NCBI RefSeq assembly: GCF_000381885.1
Contig: NZ_KB907217.1
Location: 124,001-188,000 of the forward strand
DNA: 64,000 nt
Source: Actinomadura atramentaria DSM 43919
GTDB taxonomy: Bacteria; Actinomycetota; Actinomycetes; Streptosporangiales; Streptosporangiaceae
Direction of reading: 5' to 3'
Under the pieces are notes generated by a model that was not told the DNA's origin, searched no databases, and saw nothing but the letters and a program-made list of their open reading frames with translations. Shown here piece after piece: positions 15,194 to 23,354 of this stretch (position 1 is the first letter of the stretch; each line of letters starts with the position of its first letter). The position numbers were made by a program, and so were the translations under genes.

Positions 15194-15663
15194 GCGCGAT
15201 GCTGTCCGCCTCTCCCTTATCCCCCGGCCTCCGGCCCGACGCCGGCGGAGGACTCCGGGTGCTGGTCACCACGATCGCGTCCGACTCGCACACCTGGAAC
15301 CTCGTCTACCTCCAGCTCCTGCTGGAGGAGATGGGGCACGAGGTGACGAACCTCGGCGCGTGCGTCCCGGTCGCGAAGGTCGTCGAGGAATGCGCGCTGG
15401 ACCGGCCGGACCTGGTCGTCGTCAGCAGCGTCAACGGCATGGCGAACCTGGAGGCCCCGGGGCTGGTCGCGGCGCTGCGCGCGCGGCCGGAGCTGCGCGG
15501 GCTCCCCGTCGTCGTCGGCGGGCAGCTCGGCACGCTCGGGCCCGGCAACCGGCGGTACGCGCCGGGCCTGCTGGCCGCCGGGTTCGACGCGGTGTTCACC
15601 GCCGACGAGCCGATCGACCGGTTCACCGCGTACTGCGGGCGGCTCGCGCGAGTCGGGCGATGA
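15190..15663 (+). CDS. B12-binding subunit, glutamate (methylaspartate) mutase S-like
   Basis: This is a 157-residue cobalamin-binding domain. The lower-axial-ligand motif DxHxxG appears as DSHTWN, so the His is kept and the Gly is replaced by Asn. It is followed by VYLQLLLEEMGHEVTNLGACVPVAKVVEE, VVVSSVNGMANLEAPGL and VVVGGQLG, the typical S-subunit order. With the E subunit encoded next it should interconvert glutamate and threo-3-methylaspartate or a close analogue. I chose GTG 15190 for its 4-bp overlap; ATG 15199 is the alternative. Confidence 0.88.
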   Translation: MSAMLSASPLSPGLRPDAGGGLRVLVTTIASDSHTWNLVYLQLLLEEMGHEVTNLGACVPVAKVVEECALDRPDLVVVSSVNGMANLEAPGLVAALRARPELRGLPVVVGGQLGTLGPGNRRYAPGLLAAGFDAVFTADEPIDRFTAYCGRLARVGR

Positions 15664-16955
15664 CGCCGCGCGGCGCTCCGGCCGGCGTGTTCTCGGCGTA
15701 CGTTCGGCGGCGGTCGGCCGAGGGGCACCTGGTCGTCCAGCCCCGGATGGGGTTCGGGGACGTCGCCGCGATGCGGCGCGGCCTGGAGCGCGTGCGGGCC
15801 GCCGACGCGGTGACGGTCGGGACGATGACGCTCGACAGCTTCACCCGCGTCGGCGACCACGACGCGGCGCGGCGGGCCGTCGAGTCGGACGCGAGCCGCC
15901 TCAACGGCTTCCCGCTCCTGGCGTACGCGCCCGAGACGACACGGCAAATGCTCGACGGGGTTGTGGACGACGACTTTCCCGTCCAGGTCAGGCACGGGAC
16001 GCCGCTCCCCGGACCCGTCATCGCGGGCATGGCCGCCGCCGGGCTCCGCGCCACCGAGGGCGGCCCCGTCTCCTACTCGCTGCCGTACGGGCGGCGGCCG
16101 ATCACGACCACGGCCGACGCCTGGGCGCGGGCGTGCCGCGCCCTCGCCGCCGAGCCGGGCGGGCACGTCGAGACGTTCGGCGGCTGCATGCTCGGCCAGC
16201 TCTGCCCGCCGTCGCTGCTGGTCGCGATCAGCGTGCTGGAGGCGCTGTTCTTCCGGGAGCACGGCGTGCGCAGCGTGTCGCTCAGCTACGCGCAGCAGAC
16301 CAACGCGGCGCAGGACGCCTGCGCGGTCGCGGCGCTGCGCGCGCTCGCGGGCGAGTTCCTGGGCGACGTGGACTGGCACGTCGTGCTCTACACGTTCATG
16401 GGCGTCTTCCCCGCGTCGGCGGCCGGCGCGCGGCGGCTCTCGGAGGTCAGCGTCGCCGTCGCGCGGGCGGGCGGCGCGGACCGCCTCATCGTCAAGACCA
16501 GCGCCGAGGCGCGACGCATCCCGACGATCGAGGAGAACGTCGAGGCGCTGGAGGCCGCGCACCGGTACGCGGTCGAACTCGCCCGCGACGGCGTGGACGC
16601 GCCCGACCGCGCCGAGACCGCGCGGGTCAGCGCGGAGGCGGCCGGACTCGTCCGCGCGACGCTGCGGCTCGCCCCGGGCGTCGGCGGCGCGCTGGTCGAG
16701 GCGTTCCGGCGCGGCGTGCTCGACGTGCCGTTCTGCATCCACCCCGACAACGCCAACGCCAGCCGCCCGTCGCTGGCCGCCGACGGGCGGCTCGCGTGGG
16801 CGGCGGCGGGCGCGATGCCCGTCGCGGCGGACGGGCCGGGCGGCGCGCCGACGGCGGACGGGCTGCTGGCGATGCTGTCCTTCAACAGCCGCCGGTTCGA
16901 CGGGCTCGGCGCGCTCGGCGCGCTCGACGGGCTCGGCGCGGGGGCCGCGCGGTGA
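15660..16955 (+). CDS. glutamate (methylaspartate) mutase E-like catalytic subunit
   Basis: This 431-residue protein matches the TIM-barrel E subunit: VVQPRMGFGDVAAMRRGLERVRAADAVTVGTMTLDSFTRVGD, LNGFPLLAYAP, VQVRHGTPLP, TEGGPVSYSLPYGR and FGGCMLGQLCPPSLLVAIS. The RHGTPLP and GGPVSY segments belong to the substrate-binding core. It starts with ATGA overlap after the S subunit, so the two are made together. Such pairs in antibiotic clusters supply 3-methylaspartate as a building block. The C-terminus ends in a short GALGALDGLGAG repeat. Confidence 0.9.
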   Translation: MTPRGAPAGVFSAYVRRRSAEGHLVVQPRMGFGDVAAMRRGLERVRAADAVTVGTMTLDSFTRVGDHDAARRAVESDASRLNGFPLLAYAPETTRQMLDGVVDDDFPVQVRHGTPLPGPVIAGMAAAGLRATEGGPVSYSLPYGRRPITTTADAWARACRALAAEPGGHVETFGGCMLGQLCPPSLLVAISVLEALFFREHGVRSVSLSYAQQTNAAQDACAVAALRALAGEFLGDVDWHVVLYTFMGVFPASAAGARRLSEVSVAVARAGGADRLIVKTSAEARRIPTIEENVEALEAAHRYAVELARDGVDAPDRAETARVSAEAAGLVRATLRLAPGVGGALVEAFRRGVLDVPFCIHPDNANASRPSLAADGRLAWAAAGAMPVAADGPGGAPTADGLLAMLSFNSRRFDGLGALGALDGLGAGAAR

Positions 16956-17890
16956 CCGCCGTCGCGGCCGAGCCGCGCGCGGCGGCGGGGACGTCGCCGC
17001 TGGACCGCCTCCTGCGCGCCGCGTTCGTCTGCGTGTGGAGCACCGGGTTCGTCGCGGGCAGCCGCGCGCTCACGCACATGGGCCCGTTCACCGTCAACTT
17101 CTTCCGGTTCGGCGTCGCGGCCGTCGCGGTGACCGGGGCGGCCGTCGCGGCGCGCGCCGCGTGGCCGCGGACGCCGCGCGAGCTGGTCCGGGTCGTCGTG
17201 CCGGGCTTCCTCATCCAGGCCGTCCACCAGGGCGCGGTGTACTACGGGATGGCGCACGGCGTCCCGCCGGGGCTGTCCGCGCTGATCATCGGGATCAGCC
17301 CGGTGCTGACCGGGCTGCTGGCGGCCGGGTTCCTGGCCGAGCCGCTGCGGCGCGTCCAGGTCGCCGGGCTGGCGATCGGCGCCGCCGGGGTCGTGACCGC
17401 GCTGTGGGGACGGCTCGGGGCGGCGTCGGACACGGCCGCGTACGCGGTGACGGGCGCGGCGCTGTGCGCGCTGTCGCTCGGGACCGTGCTGCAGCGGCGC
17501 TGGCAGACGTCCTACGACCTGCGGGTGGTCAGCTCGCTGCAACTGCTGGCGACCGTCGCGGTGCTCGGGCCCGTCGCGTGGTTCGCCGAGGGGTTCGCGG
17601 TCCGCGCCGGATCGGCCGCGCCCGTCGTCGCGGAGATCGCGTGGCTGGCGCTCGTCAACGCGGTCGGCGGCGTGTGCATCTACTTCGCGCTGCTGCGCCG
17701 GGGGACGGCGGCGGCGACCGGCAGCGTCTTCTACCTCGTCCCCCCGACCACCGCGCTGCTGGCCTGGCTCGCCCTCGGGCGGCCGGTCGGCGGCGCCGTC
17801 CTCGCCGGGCTCGCCATCACCGCGGCGGGCACGTTCGCCGCGACCCGGACCGTCCGCGACCGCACGGGAGCCGAGCATGAACGCGGTTGA
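16952..17890 (+). CDS. EamA/DMT family transporter
   Basis: This 312-residue permease has ten hydrophobic segments in two EamA halves. The first contains VCVWSTGFVAGSRALTHMGPFTVNFFRFGVAA, and the second contains AVTGAALCALSLGTVLQRRW and GTAAATGSVFYLVPPTTALLAWLALG. DMT carriers export amino acids and metabolites. It overlaps the mutase gene by 4 bp and the next gene by 14 bp, so it is embedded in the operon and is the second probable exporter there. Confidence 0.9.
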   Translation: MTAVAAEPRAAAGTSPLDRLLRAAFVCVWSTGFVAGSRALTHMGPFTVNFFRFGVAAVAVTGAAVAARAAWPRTPRELVRVVVPGFLIQAVHQGAVYYGMAHGVPPGLSALIIGISPVLTGLLAAGFLAEPLRRVQVAGLAIGAAGVVTALWGRLGAASDTAAYAVTGAALCALSLGTVLQRRWQTSYDLRVVSSLQLLATVAVLGPVAWFAEGFAVRAGSAAPVVAEIAWLALVNAVGGVCIYFALLRRGTAAATGSVFYLVPPTTALLAWLALGRPVGGAVLAGLAITAAGTFAATRTVRDRTGAEHERG

Positions 17891-19724
17891 ACAGCGCATC
17901 GCCGTGATCGGGACGGGCCCGCGCGGCCTGTCCGTCCTGGACCGCCTGCTGGTCCGGCTGCGGGCCGCGCCCCGGCCCGTCCGGATCGAGCTGTTCGACC
18001 CGGCGGCGGGCGACGGCGGGCGGATCTGGCGGGCCGGGCAGCCGCCGTGGCTGACGATGAACACCTCCGCCGGGCAGACCAGCATCTTCTCCCCCGACCC
18101 GGCCGGGGACGGGGCCGATCGCCCGTCGCTGCTGCGGTGGCTCAACGAGCGGCCGGGCGGGGCGCGGCACCGGTTCGACGACCACGTGCCGCGCGGCGTG
18201 TACGGCGAGTACCTGCGGGACGCGCTGAACGGCATGGCCGCGTCCGCGCGCGAACCGGTGTCGGTCGCCGTCCACGCGGTCGAGGTGACCGGGCTCGTCC
18301 GGCGGGACGGCGGATGGGAGCTGGCGACGTCCGGCGGCGCGCGCCACCGGGCGGACGCGGTCGTGCTCGCCACCGGCCACCCGCGCCGCCGCCCCACCGC
18401 CGAGCAGGCGGCCTTCGCCCGGTTCGCACAGGATCGCCCCGGCCTGGCTTATTTACGGGCCGATTCCCCCGCCGACCTGGACCTCTCCGGCGTCCCCGGC
18501 GGCGAGACCGTCCTGATCCGGGGGCTCGGGCTGTCGTTCTACGACACCGTCCTCGGCCTCACCCAGGGACGCGGCGGCGACTTCAAGGCCGACGCGACCG
18601 GCGCACTGCGCTACCTGCGGTCCGGCGACGAGCCCCGGATCGTCGCGGGCTCGCGCGCGGGCGTCCCGTTCCTCGCCCGCGCGCAGAACCAGAAGGGACT
18701 GCGCGGCAGGCACCGGCCCGCCTACCTCACCCCCGACGCCGTCGCGGCGCTGCGCCGGGACGCGCTGACCCGCACCGGATCGGGGCAGCTCGACTTCGCG
18801 GCCGAGGTCGAACCGCTGATCGACGCCGAGATCCAGTTCGCGTACCGGCGGGCCCTCGCCCGGCTGCGCGACGGCGAGGCCGCCGCCGACGCCTACGACC
18901 GCACCGCGCGCACCGGCGCCGAACCGGAGGCGGCCGCCGCGGCGCACGGCCTGGCGGGCGACCGGCTGGACTGGAAGCGCATGGGCCGCCCGTTCGACGG
19001 GCGCTCGTTCGCCGACCCGGCGCGCTTCCACGACGCGCTGCGCGACCTGCTGCGCGCGGACCTCGCGGCGGCGCGCCTCGGCAACGTCGACGGTCCGGTG
19101 AAGGCGGCCGTCGACGTGCTGCGCGACCTGCGGGCGGTGATCCGGCGGGCCGTCGACCACGGCGGGCTGACGCCGCGCAGCCACGCGGCGGACCTGGCCG
19201 CGTTCACCTCGCTGCACGGCGCCGTCGCGGCGGGGCCGCCGCGCGTCCGCGTCGAGCAGTTGCTGGCGCTGATCGACGCGGGCGTCGTCCGCGTCCTCGG
19301 GCCGGGGGCGCGGTTCGGGACGGCTTCGGACCGGTTCACCGGGGAGAGCCCGGCGGTCCGGGGCTCGGCGGCGGCCGCGCCGGTGCTGATCGACGCGCTG
19401 GTCCCGGCCCCGTTCTTCGGCGAGGACGACTCGCCGCTGATCCGGGGGCTCGTCCGCGACGGCCACCTGACCGGGCACGCCGTCACCGACCCGGCGACCG
19501 GGGAGACGCACCGGACGGGCGGCGTCCACGTCACCGCCGAGCACCACCGCGCCGTCCGCGCCGACGGGACCGCCGACCCGACGCTGTACTGCCTCGGCGT
19601 CCCCACCGAGGGCGTCACCTGGTTCACGTTCGTCGGCATGGGCCGGCCCGGCGGCGACGACCTGTTCTTCCGCACCGGCGACCGGATCGCCGCCGCGCTG
19701 CTCGGCGAGGAGGGCCCGGCGTGA
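17877..19724 (+). CDS. FAD/NAD(P)-binding oxidoreductase
   Basis: This 615-residue protein begins with a dinucleotide-binding motif IAVIGTGPRGLSVLDRLLVRL, whose GxGPRGLSxL form is typical of the pfam13454-type FAD/NAD(P)-binding family. GGRIWRAGQPPWLTMNT follows. A second nucleotide site segment is DAVVLATGHPRRRPT, and the C-terminus has PTEGVTWFTFVGMGRPGGDDLFF. Relatives include large amino-acid N-hydroxylating flavoenzymes, so nitrogen oxidation is one possibility. It is encoded between an exporter and an acyl-AMP ligase with overlaps on both sides. Reaction unassigned. Confidence 0.82.
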   Translation: MNAVEQRIAVIGTGPRGLSVLDRLLVRLRAAPRPVRIELFDPAAGDGGRIWRAGQPPWLTMNTSAGQTSIFSPDPAGDGADRPSLLRWLNERPGGARHRFDDHVPRGVYGEYLRDALNGMAASAREPVSVAVHAVEVTGLVRRDGGWELATSGGARHRADAVVLATGHPRRRPTAEQAAFARFAQDRPGLAYLRADSPADLDLSGVPGGETVLIRGLGLSFYDTVLGLTQGRGGDFKADATGALRYLRSGDEPRIVAGSRAGVPFLARAQNQKGLRGRHRPAYLTPDAVAALRRDALTRTGSGQLDFAAEVEPLIDAEIQFAYRRALARLRDGEAAADAYDRTARTGAEPEAAAAAHGLAGDRLDWKRMGRPFDGRSFADPARFHDALRDLLRADLAAARLGNVDGPVKAAVDVLRDLRAVIRRAVDHGGLTPRSHAADLAAFTSLHGAVAAGPPRVRVEQLLALIDAGVVRVLGPGARFGTASDRFTGESPAVRGSAAAAPVLIDALVPAPFFGEDDSPLIRGLVRDGHLTGHAVTDPATGETHRTGGVHVTAEHHRAVRADGTADPTLYCLGVPTEGVTWFTFVGMGRPGGDDLFFRTGDRIAAALLGEEGPA

Positions 19725-21325
19725 CCGATCCCGCCGCCGCGTTCCGCGCGGCCCGCGACCTGCTCCTCGACCTGCGGACGGACCACACCGCCGCGAACGC
19801 CGCGTTCACCTGGCCCGCGCCGGGTTCGTTCAACTGGGCGACGGACTGGTTCGACGCGCTCGCCCGCGAGCAGCCCTACCGGACCGCGCTGATCGTCGCG
19901 GAACCGGACGGGACCGCGCGCACGCGCACCTTCGGGGAGTTGGCGCGCGGCAGCGACGCGCGCGCCGGGTGGCTCCAGGAGATCGGCGTCGGCAAGGGCG
20001 ACGTGGTGATGACCGTCCTGGACAACCGGCCCGAACTGTGGGAGCTGATGCTCGCCGCGATGAAGACCGGGGCCGTCCTCGCGCCCTGCGGGACGGACCT
20101 GCCCGCGCCGTCCGTCGCGGACCGGGCGCGGCGGGCGCGCGTGCGGCTCCTGGTCGCCGCAGCGCCGGACGCGGCCCGGCTGGCCGAGGTGCCCGCCGCC
20201 GACCGCGCCCTGCTGGACGGCGACCGGCCCGGCTGGCGGACGCTGCGCGAGGACCCCGGCGACGCCGCGCCCCGCCCGGTGCCGGTCGCCGCCGGCGACC
20301 CGCTGATGATCTACTTCACGTCGGGCACGACGTCCCGGCCGAAGATGGTCCTGCACACCTACGGCAGCTATCCGGTGGGCCACCTGTCGAGCTTGTACTT
20401 CTCCGGCCTGCGGCCCGGTGACGTCCACTGCAACCTGTCCGGCCCCGGCTGGGCGAAGCACTCGTGGTCGAACCTGTTCGTGCCGTGGACCGCCGGGGCG
20501 ACCGTCGTCGCGGCCGCGTCCCCGCCCGACCCCGCCGGGCTCCTGGCGATCCTCGACCGGCACCGCGTGACGAGCCTGTGCGCGCCGCCGTTCCTGTGGC
20601 GGGCGCTGGCCGCCGGGCCGCTCCCCGGCGGCGCGCTGCGGCTGCGGGAGGCCACCAGCTCCGGCGAACCGCTCAGCCCGTCCGTCGCGGCGGCCCTGCG
20701 CGACCGGACCGGCGTCCGCGTCCGCGACGGATACGGCCAGACCGAGGCCACCGCCATGATCGGCAACGCGCCCGGCGACGACCACCCGCCCGGCGCGCTC
20801 GGACGGCCCCTCCCCGGCTACCGCATCGTCCTCCGCGACCCCGACACCGGCGCGCTCGGCGACGCGGGCGAAATCTGCGTGGACGTCAGCGCGGGAGCGC
20901 CCGGCCTCACCGCCGGGTACCTCGACGACGCGGGCGCCGCGCGGCCGGTGGTCCACGACGGCCTGTACCGCACCGGGGACCTCGCCCGCCGCGACGCGGA
21001 CGGCGTCCTGTACTTCGTCGGCCGCCGCGACGACCTGTTCCGGTCGCGCGGCCACCTCGTCTCGCCCGTGGAGATCGAGCACGCCCTGGTCGCGCACCCG
21101 GCCGTCCGGGAGGCCGCCGTCGTCCCGGCGACGGTCGGCGGCGTGCCGGTGCCGCGCGCCGTGCTGGTGCTGCGGCCGGGCGCGCGCGACTCGGCGGACC
21201 TGCGCGCGGCGATCCGCGCCCACGCCGACGCGCGGCTCGCCGCGCACGCCCGTCCCGGCCCGATCGAGGTCGGGGAGATCCCCCGGACCGCGACGGGCAA
21301 GATCAGCCGCCGCTCCCTGCGCTGA
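19721..21325 (+). CDS. AMP-dependent acyl/aryl synthetase
   Basis: This 534-residue ANL-superfamily ligase has the P-loop IYFTSGTTSRPKMVLHT, then SGPGWAKHSWSNLFVPWTAGA, DGYGQTEATAMIG, LYRTGDLARRDADGVLYFVGRRDDLFRSRG, and the C-terminal lysine in IPRTATGKISRRSLR. The profile is closest to medium-chain or benzoate-type acyl-CoA synthetases rather than FAAL. It may activate an amino or keto acid from the same operon as a thioester, or catalyse adenylation-driven condensation. GTG start overlaps the previous stop by 4 bp. Confidence 0.9.
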   Translation: MTDPAAAFRAARDLLLDLRTDHTAANAAFTWPAPGSFNWATDWFDALAREQPYRTALIVAEPDGTARTRTFGELARGSDARAGWLQEIGVGKGDVVMTVLDNRPELWELMLAAMKTGAVLAPCGTDLPAPSVADRARRARVRLLVAAAPDAARLAEVPAADRALLDGDRPGWRTLREDPGDAAPRPVPVAAGDPLMIYFTSGTTSRPKMVLHTYGSYPVGHLSSLYFSGLRPGDVHCNLSGPGWAKHSWSNLFVPWTAGATVVAAASPPDPAGLLAILDRHRVTSLCAPPFLWRALAAGPLPGGALRLREATSSGEPLSPSVAAALRDRTGVRVRDGYGQTEATAMIGNAPGDDHPPGALGRPLPGYRIVLRDPDTGALGDAGEICVDVSAGAPGLTAGYLDDAGAARPVVHDGLYRTGDLARRDADGVLYFVGRRDDLFRSRGHLVSPVEIEHALVAHPAVREAAVVPATVGGVPVPRAVLVLRPGARDSADLRAAIRAHADARLAAHARPGPIEVGEIPRTATGKISRRSLR

Positions 21326-21336
21326 AAGGAACCGCC

Positions 21337-22350
21337 GTGCCCACCACGACCGCCGACACCGACACCGCCGTCCTGGACCTCCCCGAGTCCGCCCGCCGCG
21401 CCCTGGCGGACGGCCTGCGCGGACGCCCCGACCCCGCCGACGACATCGACGCGGCGCTGCTCGCCCTCTACCCCCTGTTCGCCGCGCTCCCGCCCGCCGC
21501 GCTCGGCGAGATCCGCGACTTCGGCCGCTACCCCGACGCGCCCGCCGCGCTGCTGCTGCGCGGCCTGCCGACCGACGCGGAACTGCCGCCCACGCCGGTG
21601 GACGGCGGCCCCGCGCGCGGCAAGACGACGTTCGTCTCCGAGGGCGTCCTGCTCGGCCTCACCCAGCTCATCGGCGAACCGGCGGGCTACACCACCGAGA
21701 AGGACGGCCGCCTGATCCACGACATCGTCCCGGTGGACAGCGGGCAGCGCTCCCAGACCAACCAGAGCTCGTCGGTGTTCCTCAACTTCCACAACGACAT
21801 CACCTACGACGACTGCGGCCGCTACAACGTCACCAACCCGGACTTCCTGATCCTGGTGTGCGTCAAGGCGAGCCCGGACGGGCGCGGGGCCACGTTCTAC
21901 GCGTCCGCCCGCGCGGCCGTCGCGGCGCTCGACCCGCGCGACGCGGCGGCGCTGCGCGAACCCGACTTCCGGATGAACGCCCCCGGCACGTACTGCCGCG
22001 AGCACGCGGACGGCCGCGACGTGTGGTCCTCGCCCGTGCCCGTCCTGTCCGGGCCCGCGGACCGGCCGGAGATCGCCGCGTCCGCGAACGGCGTCCGGCC
22101 GCTCAACGCGCGCGCCGAGGCCGCGTGGCGGGCGCTGCAGGAGGTCTGCCAGCGCGACGACGTCGCGTTCGGCACGCTGCTGCGGCCCGGCGACGCGCTG
22201 CTGATCAACAACCGCAAGGGACTGCACGCGCGCGACCCGTTCCACGCGGCGTTCGACGGCCGCGACCGCTGGCTGCAGCGCACCTACGTGCGCCGCTCGC
22301 TGTGGGAGCAGCGGCACCGGTCCACCGGCGTCCGCCGCATCCACCACTGA
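21337..22350 (+). CDS. Fe(II)/2-oxoglutarate oxygenase, TauD/clavaminate synthase-like
   Basis: This 337-residue protein has iron ligands in LNFHNDITYDDCG (H152, D154) and a distal His in NNRKGLHARDPF (H297). A C-terminal arginine in LQRTYVRRSLW (about 315-319) would bind 2-oxoglutarate. The N-terminal LLLRGLPTDAELPPTP and internal GRLIHDIVPV are typical of clavaminate synthase-like amino-acid hydroxylases. It probably hydroxylates or desaturates an amino-acid-derived substrate. GTG at 21337 follows GAAAGGA, 11 bp after the ligase gene. Confidence 0.88.
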   Translation: MPTTTADTDTAVLDLPESARRALADGLRGRPDPADDIDAALLALYPLFAALPPAALGEIRDFGRYPDAPAALLLRGLPTDAELPPTPVDGGPARGKTTFVSEGVLLGLTQLIGEPAGYTTEKDGRLIHDIVPVDSGQRSQTNQSSSVFLNFHNDITYDDCGRYNVTNPDFLILVCVKASPDGRGATFYASARAAVAALDPRDAAALREPDFRMNAPGTYCREHADGRDVWSSPVPVLSGPADRPEIAASANGVRPLNARAEAAWRALQEVCQRDDVAFGTLLRPGDALLINNRKGLHARDPFHAAFDGRDRWLQRTYVRRSLWEQRHRSTGVRRIHH

Positions 22351-22385
22351 ACTCCCCACCCCAGAACCGACCGAGGAGGAAACGC

Positions 22386-23306
22386 ATGAAGGCACTGCTG
22401 CCGACCGGGGACGCCGACGACTCCGTGGCGTTCGGCGACGTCGAACGCCCCGAGCCGGGCCCCGGCGAGGTGCTGGTCGAGGTGGCCGCGTTCTCGCCGA
22501 ACCGCGGCGAGACGTTCCTGCTGGAGAAGCCCCGGCCCACGTGGCGGCCCGGCAAGGACGTCGCGGGGGTCGTCGTCGCGGCGGCCGCCGACGGGTCGGG
22601 CCCGGCCGAGGGCGCGCGCGTCGTCGCGCACCCGCCCGCGTCCGGCTGGGCCGAGTACGTCGCGGTGTCCACCGACGCCGTCGCCGCGCTGCCCGACCAG
22701 ATCCCGTTCGAGACCGCCGCCGCGCTGCCGCTCGCGGGCCTCACCGCGCTGCGCGTCCTGCGGACGGCGGGCGCGCTGGCGGGCGCGCGGGTCCTGGTGA
22801 CGGGCGCGTCCGGCGGCGTCGGCCACTACCTGGTGGAGCTCGCCGCCGGGGCGGGCGCGGACGTCACGGCCGTGTCCGCGACGCCCGAGCGCGCCGCACG
22901 GCTCGTCGAGCTGGGCGCGGACGCCGTCGTCCACGACGTCGCGGACGCCGAGGGCCCGTTCGACCTCGCGCTGGAGGGCATCGGCGGCGAGGAGCTGCAA
23001 GCCGCGCTGGACCGCGTCGCCCCGCGCGGCACGCTGGTCTGGTTCGGGCAGGCGAGCCGCCGCCCGGTGACGCTGGACTTCTTCCGGTTCTTCTCCGGGC
23101 CGACGTCCGCGACGATCCGCCGGTTCGACTACACCGACTCCGACGTCCCGGACGGCGACGACCTCGCGACGCTCGTCCGGCTCGTCGCGGCCGGCCGCCT
23201 CCACCCCGAGATCGGCCGGACGGGGAGCTGGACGGAGACCTCCAAGGTCCTGCGCGACCTGCGCGACCGCGGGATTCGCGGCAACGCCGTGCTCACCGTG
23301 GACTGA
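22386..23306 (+). CDS. MDR-family NAD(P)H:quinone-oxidoreductase-like enzyme
   Basis: This 306-residue zinc-independent medium-chain reductase starts with PGPGEVLVEVAAFSPNRGE. It has no zinc-binding cysteines and carries the cofactor motif VLVTGASGGVGHYLVELAAGAGADVTAVS, followed by ELGADAVVHD. Such enzymes reduce quinones or alpha,beta-unsaturated carbonyls. An ATG with GAGGAGG upstream makes the start secure. It is the penultimate gene of Block B and may reduce an unsaturated intermediate. Confidence 0.88.
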   Translation: MKALLPTGDADDSVAFGDVERPEPGPGEVLVEVAAFSPNRGETFLLEKPRPTWRPGKDVAGVVVAAAADGSGPAEGARVVAHPPASGWAEYVAVSTDAVAALPDQIPFETAAALPLAGLTALRVLRTAGALAGARVLVTGASGGVGHYLVELAAGAGADVTAVSATPERAARLVELGADAVVHDVADAEGPFDLALEGIGGEELQAALDRVAPRGTLVWFGQASRRPVTLDFFRFFSGPTSATIRRFDYTDSDVPDGDDLATLVRLVAAGRLHPEIGRTGSWTETSKVLRDLRDRGIRGNAVLTVD

Positions 23307-23311
23307 CCCGG

Positions 23312-23345
23312 CGGTGTCCGCCGCGACACCGGCCTTCTTCTTTCT
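23312..23345 (+). terminator. intrinsic terminator/attenuator before the SbnA-like gene
   Basis: CGGTGTC (23312-23318) pairs with GACACCG (23325-23331) around a 6-nt loop, and the next 14 bases are pyrimidine-rich (GCCTTCTTCTTTCT). This looks like a leaky Rho-independent terminator 9 bp before the SbnA-like start codon. It would lower or regulate expression of the last gene. No separate promoter is visible in the gap. Confidence 0.5.
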
Positions 23346-23354
23346 GGCGGAAGC

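Noticed and set aside
18047..21325. 1092-codon plus-strand frame reading through two genes
   Set aside because: The first half is out of frame with the FAD/NAD(P) gene and is Arg-rich nonsense. Only the part from GTG 19721 is the real AMP ligase, so this is not a fusion protein.
17877..21325. FAD enzyme plus AMP ligase as a CreE/CreM-type nitrous-acid diazotisation pair
   Set aside because: No nitrosuccinate-lyase (CreD-like) gene is present, and I cannot show that the FAD enzyme belongs to the CreE clade. Kept only as a remote possibility.
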